Origin: Laspinema olomoucense D3b
GTDB lineage: Bacteria > Cyanobacteriota > Cyanobacteriia > Cyanobacteriales > Laspinemataceae
NCBI RefSeq assembly: GCF_025370785.1
Contig: NZ_JAMXFA010000047.1
Coordinates: 1 to 47,036, forward strand
Length of the DNA stretch: 47,036 nt
Direction of reading: 5' to 3'
Shown: in pieces, positions 33,481 through 43,075 of the stretch
How the letters are laid out: each line of letters begins with the position of its first letter
How positions within the stretch are numbered: position 1 is the first letter of the stretch
Notes under the pieces: generated by a model
What the model saw: the letters and a program-made list of their open reading frames with translations, nothing else
The model's database searches: none
Told to the model about the DNA's origin: nothing
Program-made: the position numbers and the translations under genes

Positions 33481-35352
33481 CTAGGAGCGGGGAGATAAAA
33501 GCATAAATAAATCCCATTGAACATGAGTGTTCTGAGAAATACCCGTTCCACTTATACTCCGAATTTTCCCCAAACTATTGAGCACAATCTGACCTTCCCG
33601 GGATGCATTAATTTCCGGCGGTACAAACGTATTAACCCAGGCCAAGAAAGAACCCATATTCAGATAACAATAGCCGAGGTTCGGTTGTGGTAACGGTTCT
33701 AAAGCAGCTTGGAAATTAAAAGCATTGGTGAGACTCTGATAAGGTTGCGGATAAAGTTCTTGGAATGGTCCTAGTCCCGTGGTCATCATCAGGGTCTTAT
33801 CAGAAATCCATCCATGAGCGAATACACTTTCTGTCCTCCCATTCTGGTTAATGACCTCCCAACTGGTGACAGAGTTTTCATTAATTTGATGACGAGTAAT
33901 AGTAATCACCCCGGACAACTCCCGGGCAATTAATTCATCGAGCTGAGTTAACACCCGTTCCGCACTCTGGCGATCGCTCGTTTCAATCATCGACCCCATT
34001 CCCAATTTCATCGTTTCATCCACTGTGGGGAAAAAGCCCCGATTGGTGGGAAAAACAAAAGCGGTAATTTCGCCATCCATCCAGGGGAGGATATCTTGTG
34101 TCACGTCTAAACCCAGAGTCGATTGAGTGAACTCCGGGATTTGCTCCAATCCGGGCAAAGTGAGGAGGTTTTGACCCAAAATCGGGCCGATCGCCTGCCA
34201 CAAATTCAGACTGCCGCCACAGGTGAAGTAGGTGGATGCCGGAAGGCTTGCCGTCATTGGGTTCGGGGTTGCTACTCCCCGAGGCTCAGTCTCGGGGGTT
34301 TTGTAAAACCCCCGAGACTGAGCGCGGATCCCTTGGGGTTCCATCCATACCATCAAATCGATCGCACTGTAGGGAGTGGTCAACTCACCCCCTGCCGGAT
34401 TAATATCCCCGGAAGCGGGTAGGGGAACCAGACGGTTCAACAGGGGAGAAGTGCTCGAAAGTTGGGCCAATTCGGGAAAATTGCCATAACCAATCACCAG
34501 CGATCGGCCCAATTCAGGATGCGCTAAGGTCCGCTGAAACTGAGGATCTCTGGCTAAACTATTGCTTGTGTCTTTCGTTGCAATCCAACGTTCCAAGGGG
34601 GCGCTACTCTGGGCCGCCGCCACATATCCCGGAACAATCGCGATCGTCAAACCTCCGGTTCCCTGAACTTCTGGGGCCGGGACTGCGGGGGGCCTGGGGT
34701 CGGGTTGAGCTGGGGCTGTCGGGGTAGAATCGGGCAAAATGGGCCTCGTCTGTGCCAATCCGGGCCACCCTTTGAGCCATTTGTTCCGTTTGAAAGGCGA
34801 CAAGGGATTTAAGGCGATCGGCCCCCTTTGTAGGGACCCTGTAGACTCCCCCTGTTCCCTCGCCATACTCTGATCGGGCCATTCTAACAGCGTCACCCCC
34901 TGAAACTGCCGTTCCCGGGGCTGTCCCTGAACCGCACTTAATTGCGCCACAAAATTAGGAATCCGGTTCGGGTCCTGAATTGGAGCCACCATAACCGCAT
35001 TCTCCTGGAGAGAGGCCCTCCCGGTCCCTTCTCCTCCTGGCATCAGGGCGATCGCCGTCCAGTCTCCCAACCAGGGTTGGATATCCCTGGCAAAATTCAC
35101 CTCTGCCGGAATGTAAGGCAAAAATCCCGGCCCAGAAAACCCAGGCGGGAGGTCAATAAATCGATTTAACCCATTCCAGGCATTCGCGCGGGTATCAATC
35201 AGCAACACCCCGCTGATATCCCCAGGTAACACCGTCGTGACTGGCAAAGGGGTTGTCGGTGCAACCCCCTCCGGTACAGGTTGTGCTTGCAGCACTGAAC
35301 CCGTCGTCAGGACTAAAACAGAAAGCACTGGTAAGGTGACGCGCTTAAGCAC
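33481..35352 (-). CDS. exported DUF3352 domain-containing protein
   Basis: A 623-residue protein from the GTG at 35352, placed 10 nt after AAAGGGAG. An in-frame TTG at 35385 would add 11 residues. The start gives a clean signal peptide (LKRVTLPVLSVLVLTTGSVL then QAQ). The DUF3352 pattern is seen: GVLLIDTRANAWNGLNRFIDLPPGF, PWLGDWTAIALMPGG, VQGQPRERQFQGVTLLEWP, LARDPQFQRTLAHPELGRSLVIGYGNFPELA and a C-terminal repeat of the theme. The domain is common in exported proteins of cyanobacteria and its function is unknown. A Pro-rich linker (about 205-245) separates two halves. A perfect palindrome lies inside the coding sequence at 34284-34323. Confidence 0.8.
   Translation of the reverse strand: MLKRVTLPVLSVLVLTTGSVLQAQPVPEGVAPTTPLPVTTVLPGDISGVLLIDTRANAWNGLNRFIDLPPGFSGPGFLPYIPAEVNFARDIQPWLGDWTAIALMPGGEGTGRASLQENAVMVAPIQDPNRIPNFVAQLSAVQGQPRERQFQGVTLLEWPDQSMAREQGESTGSLQRGPIALNPLSPFKRNKWLKGWPGLAQTRPILPDSTPTAPAQPDPRPPAVPAPEVQGTGGLTIAIVPGYVAAAQSSAPLERWIATKDTSNSLARDPQFQRTLAHPELGRSLVIGYGNFPELAQLSSTSPLLNRLVPLPASGDINPAGGELTTPYSAIDLMVWMEPQGIRAQSRGFYKTPETEPRGVATPNPMTASLPASTYFTCGGSLNLWQAIGPILGQNLLTLPGLEQIPEFTQSTLGLDVTQDILPWMDGEITAFVFPTNRGFFPTVDETMKLGMGSMIETSDRQSAERVLTQLDELIARELSGVITITRHQINENSVTSWEVINQNGRTESVFAHGWISDKTLMMTTGLGPFQELYPQPYQSLTNAFNFQAALEPLPQPNLGYCYLNMGSFLAWVNTFVPPEINASREGQIVLNSLGKIRSISGTGISQNTHVQWDLFMLLSPRS
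34284..34323. repeat. 19-bp perfect palindrome inside the DUF3352 gene
   Basis: The arms GCTCAGTCTCGGGGGTTTT (34284-34302) and its exact complement (34305-34323) are separated by only 2 nt. On the minus strand they encode an in-frame AQSRGFYKTPETE segment without breaking the reading frame. A long perfect inverted repeat in coding DNA is unusual and suggests a captured palindromic repeat. Confidence 0.92.
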
Positions 35353-35776
35353 TGAACCATTTCTCCCTTTTGCGATCCACAGCAAGCGTACCGTATTGAA
35401 GAGAGTTTCGCAATTTCAGACCGGCCCCTAGAGGAGAAAAGCTGTGAGGAGTCCCTTTTTTAAGTCCCGAGTGATTCCGGTCCCGAACTCACCTTAAAAA
35501 AAGGGATTGAGGACTAGACAAGGGGGATTGACTCTGTTAAATTTAATTTTATAATGGGAGGCTTTACCCAAATTTTATTGAACTCACCATTCGGATTATA
35601 AATATAATATTGTACTAAGCCAAAAAAAGCAACCCCCTCCCCCCGCTCTTTTTTTGCCCTCCTCGTTATGTGAGTGGCCATTAATTCAAAAACCCGGTTT
35701 GAAGAAACCGGGTTTTTCACGAGCTTACGGATGCTCTCTCACATTGACCGAGGGAACATCTCAGCTAACATCGGTC
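35353..35776. other. 424-bp spacer with an inverted repeat
   Basis: TCCCTTTTTTAAG (about 35452-35464) and CTTAAAAAAAGGGA (about 35493-35506) form a hairpin. The remaining DNA is AT-rich. A minus-strand frame at 35514-35720 is short and lacks protein-like features. The metK terminator lies at 35688-35717. Confidence 0.5.
35688..35717 (-). terminator. metK terminator
   Basis: AAAAACCCGGTTT (35688-35700) pairs perfectly with AAACCGGGTTTTT (35705-35717) around GAAG. The stem is followed by T on the minus strand, about 60 bp past the metK stop. The core is the same ACCGGGT palindrome repeated at 2580-2680. Confidence 0.85.
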
Positions 35777-37033
35777 TCACACCGCAGCCACAGCGGGGAG
35801 CAACGCCTCTTTGAGCAATTGCACCTTATCCGTAGCTTCCCAAGGTAAGTCGAGGTCCGTGCGGCCCAGATGACCATAGGCGGCCACATCCTGGTAAAAA
35901 CGACCGCCTCGTTCCCCAGGCAGACGCTGCAAGTTAAACGTTTGGATAATCCCTGCCGGACGCAGTTCAAAATGCTTCTGAACCACTTCTAGCAGCTTAT
36001 CTTCGTCCACTTTACCCGTGCCAAAGGTGTCAATGGTCAGACTCACCGGGCGGGCGACCCCGATCGCATAACTAATTTGTACTTCGCACTTCTCGGCCAA
36101 ACCAGCCGCTACAATATTTTTTGCCATATACCGGCAAGCATAGGCTGCGCTGCGGTCTACCTTCGTTGGGTCCTTCCCAGAGAATGCACCGCCCCCATGA
36201 CGGGAATAGCCGCCATAAGTATCGACGATAATTTTGCGTCCGGTTAAGCCCGAATCCCCTTGGGGTCCGCCAATGACAAATTTACCTGTGGGATTCACCA
36301 AAAAGCGGGTGTTCTCGTCAGGTTTCACCTGGAGGTCAGCAAAACAAGGTTGAACCACCCGTTCCCAGACATCTTCTTTGATTTTGGCTTGTACCGCCAG
36401 GTTATCGGTAATGTCTGCAATCGCCGGGGTGTGCTGAGTGGAAATCAAAATGGTATCAATGCCGACGGGAGCCCCATTTTCATAAATCACTGTAACTTGG
36501 GTTTTGCCATCGGGACGCAGATAAGGCAGTTCGCCATTTTTGCGGACCATTGCCAGTCGGCGAGACATCCGATGCGCCAAGGAAATGGGCATCGGCATCA
36601 GTTCGGGGGTTTCGTTGCAGGCAAAGCCAAACATCAACCCTTGGTCACCGGCACCGATCGCATCGAGTTCTTCTTCGCTGATCTGTTCGCGGGTTTCTTG
36701 CGCTTGGTCAACCCCTTGGGCGATATCAGCAGATTGTTCGTCGAGGGCCACCAGTACCGAGCAACTATTGGCCGAGAAGCCATTTCCGGCATCGGTATAG
36801 CCTATTTCCGCAATCTTTTTGCGGGCGACTTCGACAAAGTTTACTTGTGCTTGGGAGGTGATTTCCCCGGTAATCAGAACTAAGCCCGTGTTAACGACGA
36901 CTTCGGCGGCGACACGACTTTTGGGGTCCTGGGTCAGCAAGGCATCGAGAATGGAGTCAGAAATCTGGTCGCAGATTTTATCGGGGTGTCCTTCGGTGAC
37001 GGACTCTGAGGTAAATAAGTAGCGACGAGTCAA
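35777..37033 (-). CDS. metK: S-adenosylmethionine synthetase
   Basis: A 418-residue enzyme that makes S-adenosylmethionine from methionine and ATP in the cytoplasm. Signatures are all present: the ATP-binding start [41 protein letters not shown], and [19 protein letters not shown]. The length matches cyanobacterial MetK. The ATG at 37033 directly precedes [14 protein letters not shown]. The 70-bp upstream spacer to the HAD gene contains no recognisable SAM riboswitch. The gene may be co-transcribed with the HAD hydrolase. Confidence 0.98.
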   Translation of the reverse strand: MTRRYLFTSESVTEGHPDKICDQISDSILDALLTQDPKSRVAAEVVVNTGLVLITGEITSQAQVNFVEVARKKIAEIGYTDAGNGFSANSCSVLVALDEQSADIAQGVDQAQETREQISEEELDAIGAGDQGLMFGFACNETPELMPMPISLAHRMSRRLAMVRKNGELPYLRPDGKTQVTVIYENGAPVGIDTILISTQHTPAIADITDNLAVQAKIKEDVWERVVQPCFADLQVKPDENTRFLVNPTGKFVIGGPQGDSGLTGRKIIVDTYGGYSRHGGGAFSGKDPTKVDRSAAYACRYMAKNIVAAGLAEKCEVQISYAIGVARPVSLTIDTFGTGKVDEDKLLEVVQKHFELRPAGIIQTFNLQRLPGERGGRFYQDVAAYGHLGRTDLDLPWEATDKVQLLKEALLPAVAAV

Positions 37034-37103
37034 CGTTAAGTCCTCCTGGGATCTGGATAACGATCGTTAAACTATCTTAGTCTGACGCTGGTAACAGGAA
37101 GTT

Positions 37104-37844
37104 TCAAGATTGAATGAGGATTTCCTCTAGAGAGGCGATCGCTACATCCGCACCCGCGAGGCGATCAGAAGATGCCGGACGCCAGCTAATCCCGATACAA
37201 CCTGCGGCACCAGCGCGTTTTGCCATCTGAAAGTCAGCAGGGGAGTCCCCCACCATGAGGGTGACCCCCGGTTCAACACCGAGGGACTGGCAAGCTTGTA
37301 AAAATAGAGCGGGGTCGGGTTTACTGGGCCCGGAATCCACGCCCATTTGAAGTTGAAGATAGGTGTCAAGCTGATAATGTTGCGCGAAGGCTTGGACTCG
37401 TGCGGTACTGGCTGCGGAGAGAATGCCAAGTTTGAGTCCTGCCTGGGAAAGATTGACGATCGCTTCCAGGCAGCCGACAAATAAGGGAGAAGGGGTAGCA
37501 TTTTTTTTGAAGAACTCATCGGCTTCATCAAATGCGGCCCGAGCAATTTCTAGGGCGTCCAGCCAACCGCGTCCGGTTTCGGCAATGTAGGCGGCAGCGG
37601 CAATTTCGTTTTCGCCTCGGCTGCCGACGGCGAGTAAGCCGGTGGGGTCGAGGGTGTTATTGGTGAGGCCAAAGGCCATGAGGAGGGGGTCTCCGGTTCC
37701 CGGAACCCGAGCGTCGATGATGCGCGATCGCTTGTGTCCCAAGAGTCTTAAAAAATCTTCTGAGTCTTCTAAGGTTCCGTCTTTATCAAAGATGATTGCC
37801 TCAATGCGCTCGAATTTGATATCTCGACACTGAATGGTGGTCAA
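37104..37844 (-). CDS. HAD-superfamily hydrolase (phosphoglycolate phosphatase-like)
   Basis: A 246-residue HAD hydrolase with phosphatase motifs: IIFDKDGTL (D20 and D22 nucleophile pair), SAAS, GPSKPDP with the motif III lysine, and MVGDSPADFQMAKRAG with the acidic pair. The cap domain lies between about 35 and 125. I chose the TTG at 37844 because a strong ribosome site (AGGAG) precedes it by 8-10 nt; the ATG at 37898 has no such support and adds an unusual His/Arg-rich tail. Substrate is unknown. The gene lies 70 bp upstream of metK on the same strand. Confidence 0.88.
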   Translation of the reverse strand: MTTIQCRDIKFERIEAIIFDKDGTLEDSEDFLRLLGHKRSRIIDARVPGTGDPLLMAFGLTNNTLDPTGLLAVGSRGENEIAAAAYIAETGRGWLDALEIARAAFDEADEFFKKNATPSPLFVGCLEAIVNLSQAGLKLGILSAASTARVQAFAQHYQLDTYLQLQMGVDSGPSKPDPALFLQACQSLGVEPGVTLMVGDSPADFQMAKRAGAAGCIGISWRPASSDRLAGADVAIASLEEILIQS

Positions 37845-38208
37845 TGTCTTTAGTCTCCTGTGACGGTGATGATTAAAGGGCGATCGGTTCGGGGTCAAGA
37901 GTCAGCATATTTTCCCCGAGGGGAGGAAAGGGGGTTGCGGTTCTTTCATGCCCTGCTATTGACTGAACGGAGTACCTGGATGGCCTCAGTTCAAAACTCC
38001 CCCCAGTGATAAAATGTCCCCGCTGGGGCCACTCTAGGGTAATTCCTGTTCCAAAGGATTACAAAGGAGGGAGCAGTGATGAGGGAGCAAGGTTAAGTGA
38101 ACCAGGGACGGGGGGATTGCTTTTGAATCCAGTTAGAAGTTTAATCCGTTACTCCCCGAACCCAGTCTCACCGATTGAAGATCCGGCGATCGCCAGAGTT
38201 TCCCCGAT
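37845..38208. other. spacer downstream of rps1
   Basis: 364 bp containing the promoter region of the HAD-metK unit and the 3' end of the rps1 transcript. A weak CCCCAG..CTGGGG hairpin lies at 38001-38028. No coding sequence is supported here. Confidence 0.5.
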
Positions 38209-39285
38209 CTATTCTTCGGCGACAGCAGAGACTTCCTCTTGAGTAATCGAAGTTTCCGGTGCTTCTACAGCAGCAGGGACTTCAATTGCGTCTTCTACAG
38301 CAGGAGGGACTTCAATCTCGGCTTCTTCAGCTACGGGTTCTTCCACGGCAGCCACAGGAACTGCTGGCTGCTCTTGTTGTCCTTGCTGTTTGGCCCGCAT
38401 TTGTTCGCGGAATTTTTGAGCCATTTCTTCAGCGCGATCGAACACCGACTGCCGGTTCTTCACCATATCCCCGGGTTCCGGTTCGAGTTGCTTGGTAGAC
38501 AGGGAGATGCGACCCCGTTCTGCATCCAAGTCAATGATCATCACCTTCAGCTCGTCATTGACATTGAACACGCTGTGGGGGGTATCGATGTGATCGTGGG
38601 AAATTTCCGAAATGTGCAGTAAACCGCTGACTCCGCCGATATCGATAAAGGCACCGTAAGGTTTGATGCCACGAACTGTACCGATGACGACTTCGCCGAC
38701 TTCCAAGCGGTTCATCTTGCGCTCAACCAACGCTCGACGATGGGATAGAACCAGACGATTACGGTCTTCGTCTACTTCTAAGAATTTTAAGGGGAGTTCT
38801 TCTCCGACGAGTTCTTCTTTGGGTTTGCGGGTGCTAATATGGGACCCTGGAATGAAGCCACGCAACCCTTCAATGCGAACCAGCGCTCCACCGCGATTGG
38901 TTGCAAAGACCTGAGAGCGCACCGTGGCGTCTTCGGTTTGCAACTGGCGAACTCGTTCCCAGGCCCGCATATATTCAATGCGGCGGATGCTTAAGGTTAG
39001 CTGCCCATCCTCGTTCTCATCGGTTAGGATAAAGAACTCGCGAGTTTCGTTCGATTGCAAGACTTCATCAGGAGCGTCAACCCGGTTGATCGACATTTCC
39101 TGAATGGGGATATATGCCGCTGTTTTTGCACCAATGTCAATCAGAGCGCCCCTCGGCTCTAGACTGAATACTGTACCGGCAACGACATCACCGGGGCTAA
39201 AGTGATAGTCATATTTATCGAGAAGAGCTGCAAAATCCTCGTGAGTAAAGCCTACATCTTTGGCGACTGTGTTCTGATTGACCAT
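38209..39285 (-). CDS. rps1: 30S ribosomal protein S1
   Basis: A 358-residue cyanobacterial S1, shorter than the six-domain E. coli protein. Three S1/OB domains are present: about 30-100 (GDVVAGTVFSLEPRGALIDIGAKTAAYIP), 117-185 (SQVFATNRGGALVRIEGLRGFIPGSHIS) and 200-268 (GEVVIGTVRGIKPYGAFIDIGGVSGLLHISEIS). A Pro/Glu/Val-rich acidic C-terminal tail of ~65 residues follows. It binds mRNA on the small subunit. The ATG at 39285 is certain. The order psbB-psbT-nrdR-rps1 on one strand is a common cyanobacterial arrangement. A 716-bp leader region separates it from nrdR. Confidence 0.96.
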   Translation of the reverse strand: MVNQNTVAKDVGFTHEDFAALLDKYDYHFSPGDVVAGTVFSLEPRGALIDIGAKTAAYIPIQEMSINRVDAPDEVLQSNETREFFILTDENEDGQLTLSIRRIEYMRAWERVRQLQTEDATVRSQVFATNRGGALVRIEGLRGFIPGSHISTRKPKEELVGEELPLKFLEVDEDRNRLVLSHRRALVERKMNRLEVGEVVIGTVRGIKPYGAFIDIGGVSGLLHISEISHDHIDTPHSVFNVNDELKVMIIDLDAERGRISLSTKQLEPEPGDMVKNRQSVFDRAEEMAQKFREQMRAKQQGQQEQPAVPVAAVEEPVAEEAEIEVPPAVEDAIEVPAAVEAPETSITQEEVSAVAEE

Positions 39286-40001
39286 GCGATTTGATTCCTG
39301 GAACTGTTCTCCGTTCGTAGTCGTGTATTTTTTGAAAAGATGTTGTCGATGTTGATTTTGAAGCCGTAAAACGGCTAGAAATCTTGAGCAACTTAAAGTC
39401 TAGGCTAACCTGGACATCAGTGCACCATCACACTCCTTTTCCCTTGGTCGCCTCGGTTGGGCGTCCAAGGTTAAACAAAAAAGTTAGAGTTTAGTGTGGG
39501 GGCGAAAGCAAGAAGAGGGAGGGGGGTCTTGGCCACGAACTAGCGCGTTTAGACTGCTCCTAGGGGTTCTGCTTCCCCGCTCACAGGCAAAGGGAAAGAA
39601 TTGACTTCGAGCAGTTTCCTGTCAAAGATTCAGCCGTTGTTTTTGAGGGCTGGTTCGATTCAACTTCCGGTTTGGCTTGCAAGCATTCAGATGACGTCAA
39701 AAAGACGCTTCCGTACTATTTTAGACGCTTTCCTTTGGAAAATTTTAAGCCTAGAAAAACTATTATAGCTTGAATGCTCTTTTTTGAACACCGAGCTTGG
39801 GAAATTTTTCAAACAATTTCTGTAGAATCTCTCGTTAAGACCCGGGATAGGAACCCCTTGCCACCGGTGAAGAGGGGACAGATCCATGAGCGATCAAGGG
39901 CGATCGCTGTGGTTGAAGAGAATTTATTTTAAGGATAGGTTAATGGTTACCTCGGAACTCACCGACCCTTGATTACCCAGAGCCTAAGCGGTAATTTTGC
40001 T
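39286..40001 (-). promoter_or_regulatory. long leader/promoter region upstream of rps1
   Basis: The 716-bp gap between nrdR and rps1 holds no gene. On the minus strand, TATAAT at 39767-39762 is a good -10 candidate with a TTCAAA-like element about 15 nt upstream. It would give a leader of about 470 nt. A hairpin, CCTTGGTCGCC/GGGCGTCCAAGG (about 39440-39469), lies in that leader and could be involved in translational autocontrol of S1, which is inference. Confidence 0.45.
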
Positions 40002-40595
40002 CTAGGCTTGAGCTAGAGAAGAGACAGGGGGAGAATCCTGGGGTGCATCATTGATAGTTAACTGCCCTGGATCATCGGGAGATTTTCGAGGGGAATTGTC
40101 TTCTTCCGGGGTGGGTGAGTGTTCAGTGCTCTGGCGATCGCTTTGATTTTGCAGGTCCTTTAAAGTGTCCACAAAATCACGAATCCCTTGGAATTGTCGA
40201 TAGACTGAGGCAAACCGGATATAGGCCACTTCACTGACCTCTTGCAGTTGAGAAAGGACCAATTCTCCGATATCATTGCTCGTGACTTCGCGTCTAAATC
40301 GCTGTTGCTGCAATTGAGCTTCGATTTCATCGACTAAATTTTCAATTTGTCCAGCCTCAACGCCGGTTTTTTCACAAGCGCGAACAATCCCGCGCAGTAA
40401 CTTAGAGCGATCAAACGATTCCCGGGAGCCATCGCGTTTAATTACCGTGATCGGGACATATTCAATCCGTTCATAAGTGGTAAAGCGACGGTTGCACAGG
40501 AGACACTCCCGGCGACGCCGGACGCTTTGACCGGCTTCAGCGGAGCGAGATTCTAGCACCCGACTGTCAGTATGCTGGCAAAATGGACATCGCAT
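40002..40595 (-). CDS. nrdR: transcriptional repressor NrdR
   Basis: A 197-residue repressor of ribonucleotide reductase genes. The zinc ribbon uses C3, C6, C31 and C34 ([24 protein letters not shown]). The ATP-cone spans about 49-139 ([52 protein letters not shown]) and senses dATP/ATP. A polar tail of ~45 residues follows that is not found in E. coli NrdR. I chose the ATG at 40595 because MRCPFC is the universal N-terminus and AGGA precedes it; a longer open frame begins at 40685. It lies between psbT and rps1 on the same strand. Confidence 0.96.
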   Translation of the reverse strand: MRCPFCQHTDSRVLESRSAEAGQSVRRRRECLLCNRRFTTYERIEYVPITVIKRDGSRESFDRSKLLRGIVRACEKTGVEAGQIENLVDEIEAQLQQQRFRREVTSNDIGELVLSQLQEVSEVAYIRFASVYRQFQGIRDFVDTLKDLQNQSDRQSTEHSPTPEEDNSPRKSPDDPGQLTINDAPQDSPPVSSLAQA

Positions 40596-40912
40596 GATTT
40601 TTGTCCTGTGAGCGAGAGGAACTCCGAGGGGAAGGCAGAAAGAAATCGGGAAATTATTCCGGCGATTAGCGGCTGTTTTTCGCATGGGAGTTCCCGCTGT
40701 GAAATCTTCCTGCCTAAACTCGGTTAAAAGCGCAGCATGGGGCTGGCTTGAGGAGTGGGGTCCAAGTCTGGGGAAAAAATCTGAGTCTATCTATATCCTA
40801 TTTTTGAAGGTTCAATGCGATCGCAATGGCCGCCTCGCCTTCTTTGCCTTCTTTTCCCAATGGAATGAGTCAGCTAGAGGAATCAATTAACTCAGAAATT
40901 ACCCCCGGATTG
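40596..40912. other. spacer between psbT and nrdR
   Basis: 317 bp, without a gene. It must carry the promoter of nrdR or the 3' end of the psbT message. I see no clear operator or terminator. Confidence 0.4.
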
Positions 40913-41008
40913 TTACTTACCAATGCGAGGCGGTTCACGGAAGGCGATCGCAAAGAACAGCACACCGATGGCTAAAGTCAGAATTAAGATGTAAGCGACA
41001 CTCTGCAT
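40913..41008 (-). CDS. psbT: photosystem II reaction centre protein PsbT
   Basis: Reading the minus strand from the ATG at 41008 to TAA at 40913 gives 31 residues: MQSVAYILILTLAIGVLFFA, then IAFREPPRIGK. The single transmembrane helix with the FREPPRI(G/X)K tail is diagnostic of PsbT, which lies at the dimer interface of photosystem II. It sits about 130 bp downstream of psbB, the usual cyanobacterial and plastid order. An intrinsic terminator-like hairpin stands between them. Confidence 0.97.
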   Translation of the reverse strand: MQSVAYILILTLAIGVLFFAIAFREPPRIGK

Positions 41009-41060
41009 AATGATAAATTCCTGATCATCAAGGGTAACACCAGTCTACCAAGCAATAGAA

Positions 41061-41113
41061 AAAAGGTCTAACAAAATGCACTTGTCTTTTGGGACCAGTC
41101 CATTTGTTAGACC
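41061..41113 (-). terminator. terminator/attenuator between psbB and psbT
   Basis: GGTCTAACAAAATG (41065-41078) pairs with CATTTGTTAGACC (41101-41113), with one bulged A. On the minus strand the stem is followed by TTTTTT, a classic intrinsic terminator. It is placed between psbB and psbT and would reduce readthrough into psbT. Confidence 0.85.
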
Positions 41114-41140
41114 TGACTTCAGAGTTAGAGGTAAACCACT

Positions 41141-42667
41141 CTAAACTTCTTGTTTGCGGGTTGAAACGTCCCCGACTTTTTGGAACAGACCAAACTCGAC
41201 CTGCTCTTCGAGATCCGGGTCGATTCCAGCAAACACATCGCGGAAAATCGTCCGAGATCCGTGCCAGATATGACCGAAGAAGAACAGCAAAGCAAAGCAG
41301 GCATGACCATAAGTAAACCAACCGCGAGTGCTCGTGCGGAACACCCCATCGGAGTTGAGGGTTTCGCGATCGAACGCAAACGGTTCGCCTAACTGAGCTT
41401 TCCGAGCATACTGCTTAACCAGAGTCGGTTCGCTAACGGTTTTCCCGTTGAGTTCCCCACCGTAGAAGCTCACCGTTACGCCGGTTTGCTCAAAGCTGTA
41501 TTTAGATTCAGCACGACGGAAGGGAATATCCGCGCGCACGATGCCATCGGCATCAGTCAAGACCACGGGGAAGGTTTCAAAGAAGTTGGGAAGACGACGC
41601 ACCGAGAGCACGCGACCTTCACCATCTTTAAACACGGGATGACCCAACCAACCTTGGGCGAGTCCATCACCATTGTTCATGGGTCCTACGCGGAACAGAC
41701 CACCTTTGGCGGGGTTGTTGCCGACGTAATCATAGAACGCCAGTTTTTCAGGAATTTGGGCCCAGGCTTGTTCTAGGTTATCCCCTTGAGCCAGGGAAGT
41801 TTGTACGCGCCGATCAATTTCCTGCTGGAAGTAATTGCTATCCCACTGATAGCGGGTTGGACCAAACAGTTCAATCGGAGTGGTGGCGGAACCGTACCAC
41901 ATGGTACCGGCGACCACGAAAGCGGCGAAAAATACGGCAGCGATACTGCTAGAGAGTACGGTTTCAATGTTCCCCATGCGCAGCGCTCGGTACAACCGCT
42001 CAGGCGGACGCACAGATAAGTGGAAAATGCCAGCAATAATGCCAACAATACCTGCTGCAATGTGGTGAGCCACGATACCACCCGGATTAAAGGGGTTAAA
42101 GCCATCGGGTCCCCACTCGGGCGCAACGGGCTGGATATGTCCCGTTAAGCCATAAGGGTCAGAAATCCACATCCCCGGTCCGAATAAACCTGTGAGGTGA
42201 AATGCTCCAAATCCGAAGCACAGCAGACCCGATAAGAACAAGTGGATCCCAAACATTTTGGGCAAGTCCAGGGCGGGTTCGCCGGTGCGGGGATCGGTGA
42301 ACAGTTCCAAATCCCAATAAACCCAATGCCAGCAAGCTGCTAGGAACAGCAATCCGGAGAGGACAATATGAGCAGTAGCCACTCCTTCAAATGACCAGAA
42401 CCCGACGTCAGCTGCGCTTTCGCCGGTAATGCTCCAGCCTCTCCAAGAATCAGTCACGCCCAGGCGAGCCATGAAGGGCATGACGAACATCCCCTGACGC
42501 CACATGGGGTTTAGGACGGGATCGCTCGGATCGAAAATCGCCAGTTCATAAAGGGCCATTGAACCGGCCCAACCTGCCACCAGAGCTGTGTGCATCAGGT
42601 GTACGGCAATCAACCGACCCGGATCGTTTAAAACGACTGTGTGTACTCGATACCAGGGTAGTCCCAT
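41141..42667 (-). CDS. psbB: photosystem II core antenna protein CP47
   Basis: A 508-residue protein of the normal length for CP47. It binds chlorophyll a and passes excitation to the photosystem II reaction centre in the thylakoid membrane. The start [20 protein letters not shown] is universal. Six transmembrane helices carry the chlorophyll-ligating histidines ([73 protein letters not shown] and [19 protein letters not shown]). A large luminal loop lies at about 265-440. A GAGGAGGAAG ribosome site precedes the ATG at 42667. A terminator separates it from psbT. Confidence 0.99.
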   Translation of the reverse strand: MGLPWYRVHTVVLNDPGRLIAVHLMHTALVAGWAGSMALYELAIFDPSDPVLNPMWRQGMFVMPFMARLGVTDSWRGWSITGESAADVGFWSFEGVATAHIVLSGLLFLAACWHWVYWDLELFTDPRTGEPALDLPKMFGIHLFLSGLLCFGFGAFHLTGLFGPGMWISDPYGLTGHIQPVAPEWGPDGFNPFNPGGIVAHHIAAGIVGIIAGIFHLSVRPPERLYRALRMGNIETVLSSSIAAVFFAAFVVAGTMWYGSATTPIELFGPTRYQWDSNYFQQEIDRRVQTSLAQGDNLEQAWAQIPEKLAFYDYVGNNPAKGGLFRVGPMNNGDGLAQGWLGHPVFKDGEGRVLSVRRLPNFFETFPVVLTDADGIVRADIPFRRAESKYSFEQTGVTVSFYGGELNGKTVSEPTLVKQYARKAQLGEPFAFDRETLNSDGVFRTSTRGWFTYGHACFALLFFFGHIWHGSRTIFRDVFAGIDPDLEEQVEFGLFQKVGDVSTRKQEV

Positions 42668-43075
42668 TGACTACGCTTCCTCCTCAGTTTGAGTTATCTA
42701 TTTGGACGCTATCTTTGAGCCTTTTATAAAGTCAAAGCGTTTTCACTGGGGGTCCAAGCCTTAAAGCTGGGGGCTGGACAGTGGCTGCACGATGACTATC
42801 GCATCTCAAAAATGAGACAGTATTTAAAGAAGTGTAACTATTGATGGAATCGAATGCAAGAGTTTTGGTTATTGATGTAAAGAAAAGCGATCGCCCCGGT
42901 ACAGTGGCGGGTGCTGATTTCTGAGAAGCGGCTGCATCCAGATTGCCGAGTCTCTCAGGGTTTTGTTCCCCTAGAGCCAGGGGTTAAAGCCTTGATTTTT
43001 AGAAGCTTCCGGCAGAAGCGGTCCCTAAGCGGAGTTGATTTGGGGTTTCCAGGCAAGGACCTGGGAATTTGCGGT
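42668..43075. promoter_or_regulatory. psbB upstream region, no gene seen
   Basis: 408 bp between psbB and the 113-residue gene. The psbB promoter must lie here, but I cannot fix a -10/-35 pair. The short palindrome CTTTTATAAAGTC-like tract near 42720 and a HIP1-like CGATCG near 42890 are present. Short open frames in this area have no protein-like features. Confidence 0.4.

Noticed and set aside
33320-33517. 65-codon minus-strand frame
   Set aside because: It overlaps the end of the DUF3352 gene and contains partly palindromic spacer DNA; no family resemblance or ribosome site.
35514-35720. 68-codon minus-strand frame after metK
   Set aside because: It includes the metK terminator and low-complexity AT-rich DNA.
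36260-36883. 207-codon + strand frame antisense to metK
   Set aside because: Shadow of the highly conserved metK frame; composition does not look like a protein.
37034-37103. SAM riboswitch upstream of metK
   Set aside because: Only 70 bp are available and no SAM-I or SAM-II type core can be read.
38006-38242. 78-codon + strand frame
   Set aside because: It overlaps the rps1 3' end in antisense and has no protein-like features.
41061-41113. Small RNA gene between psbB and psbT
   Set aside because: The inverted repeat with T-run is explained by an intrinsic terminator; nothing further is needed.
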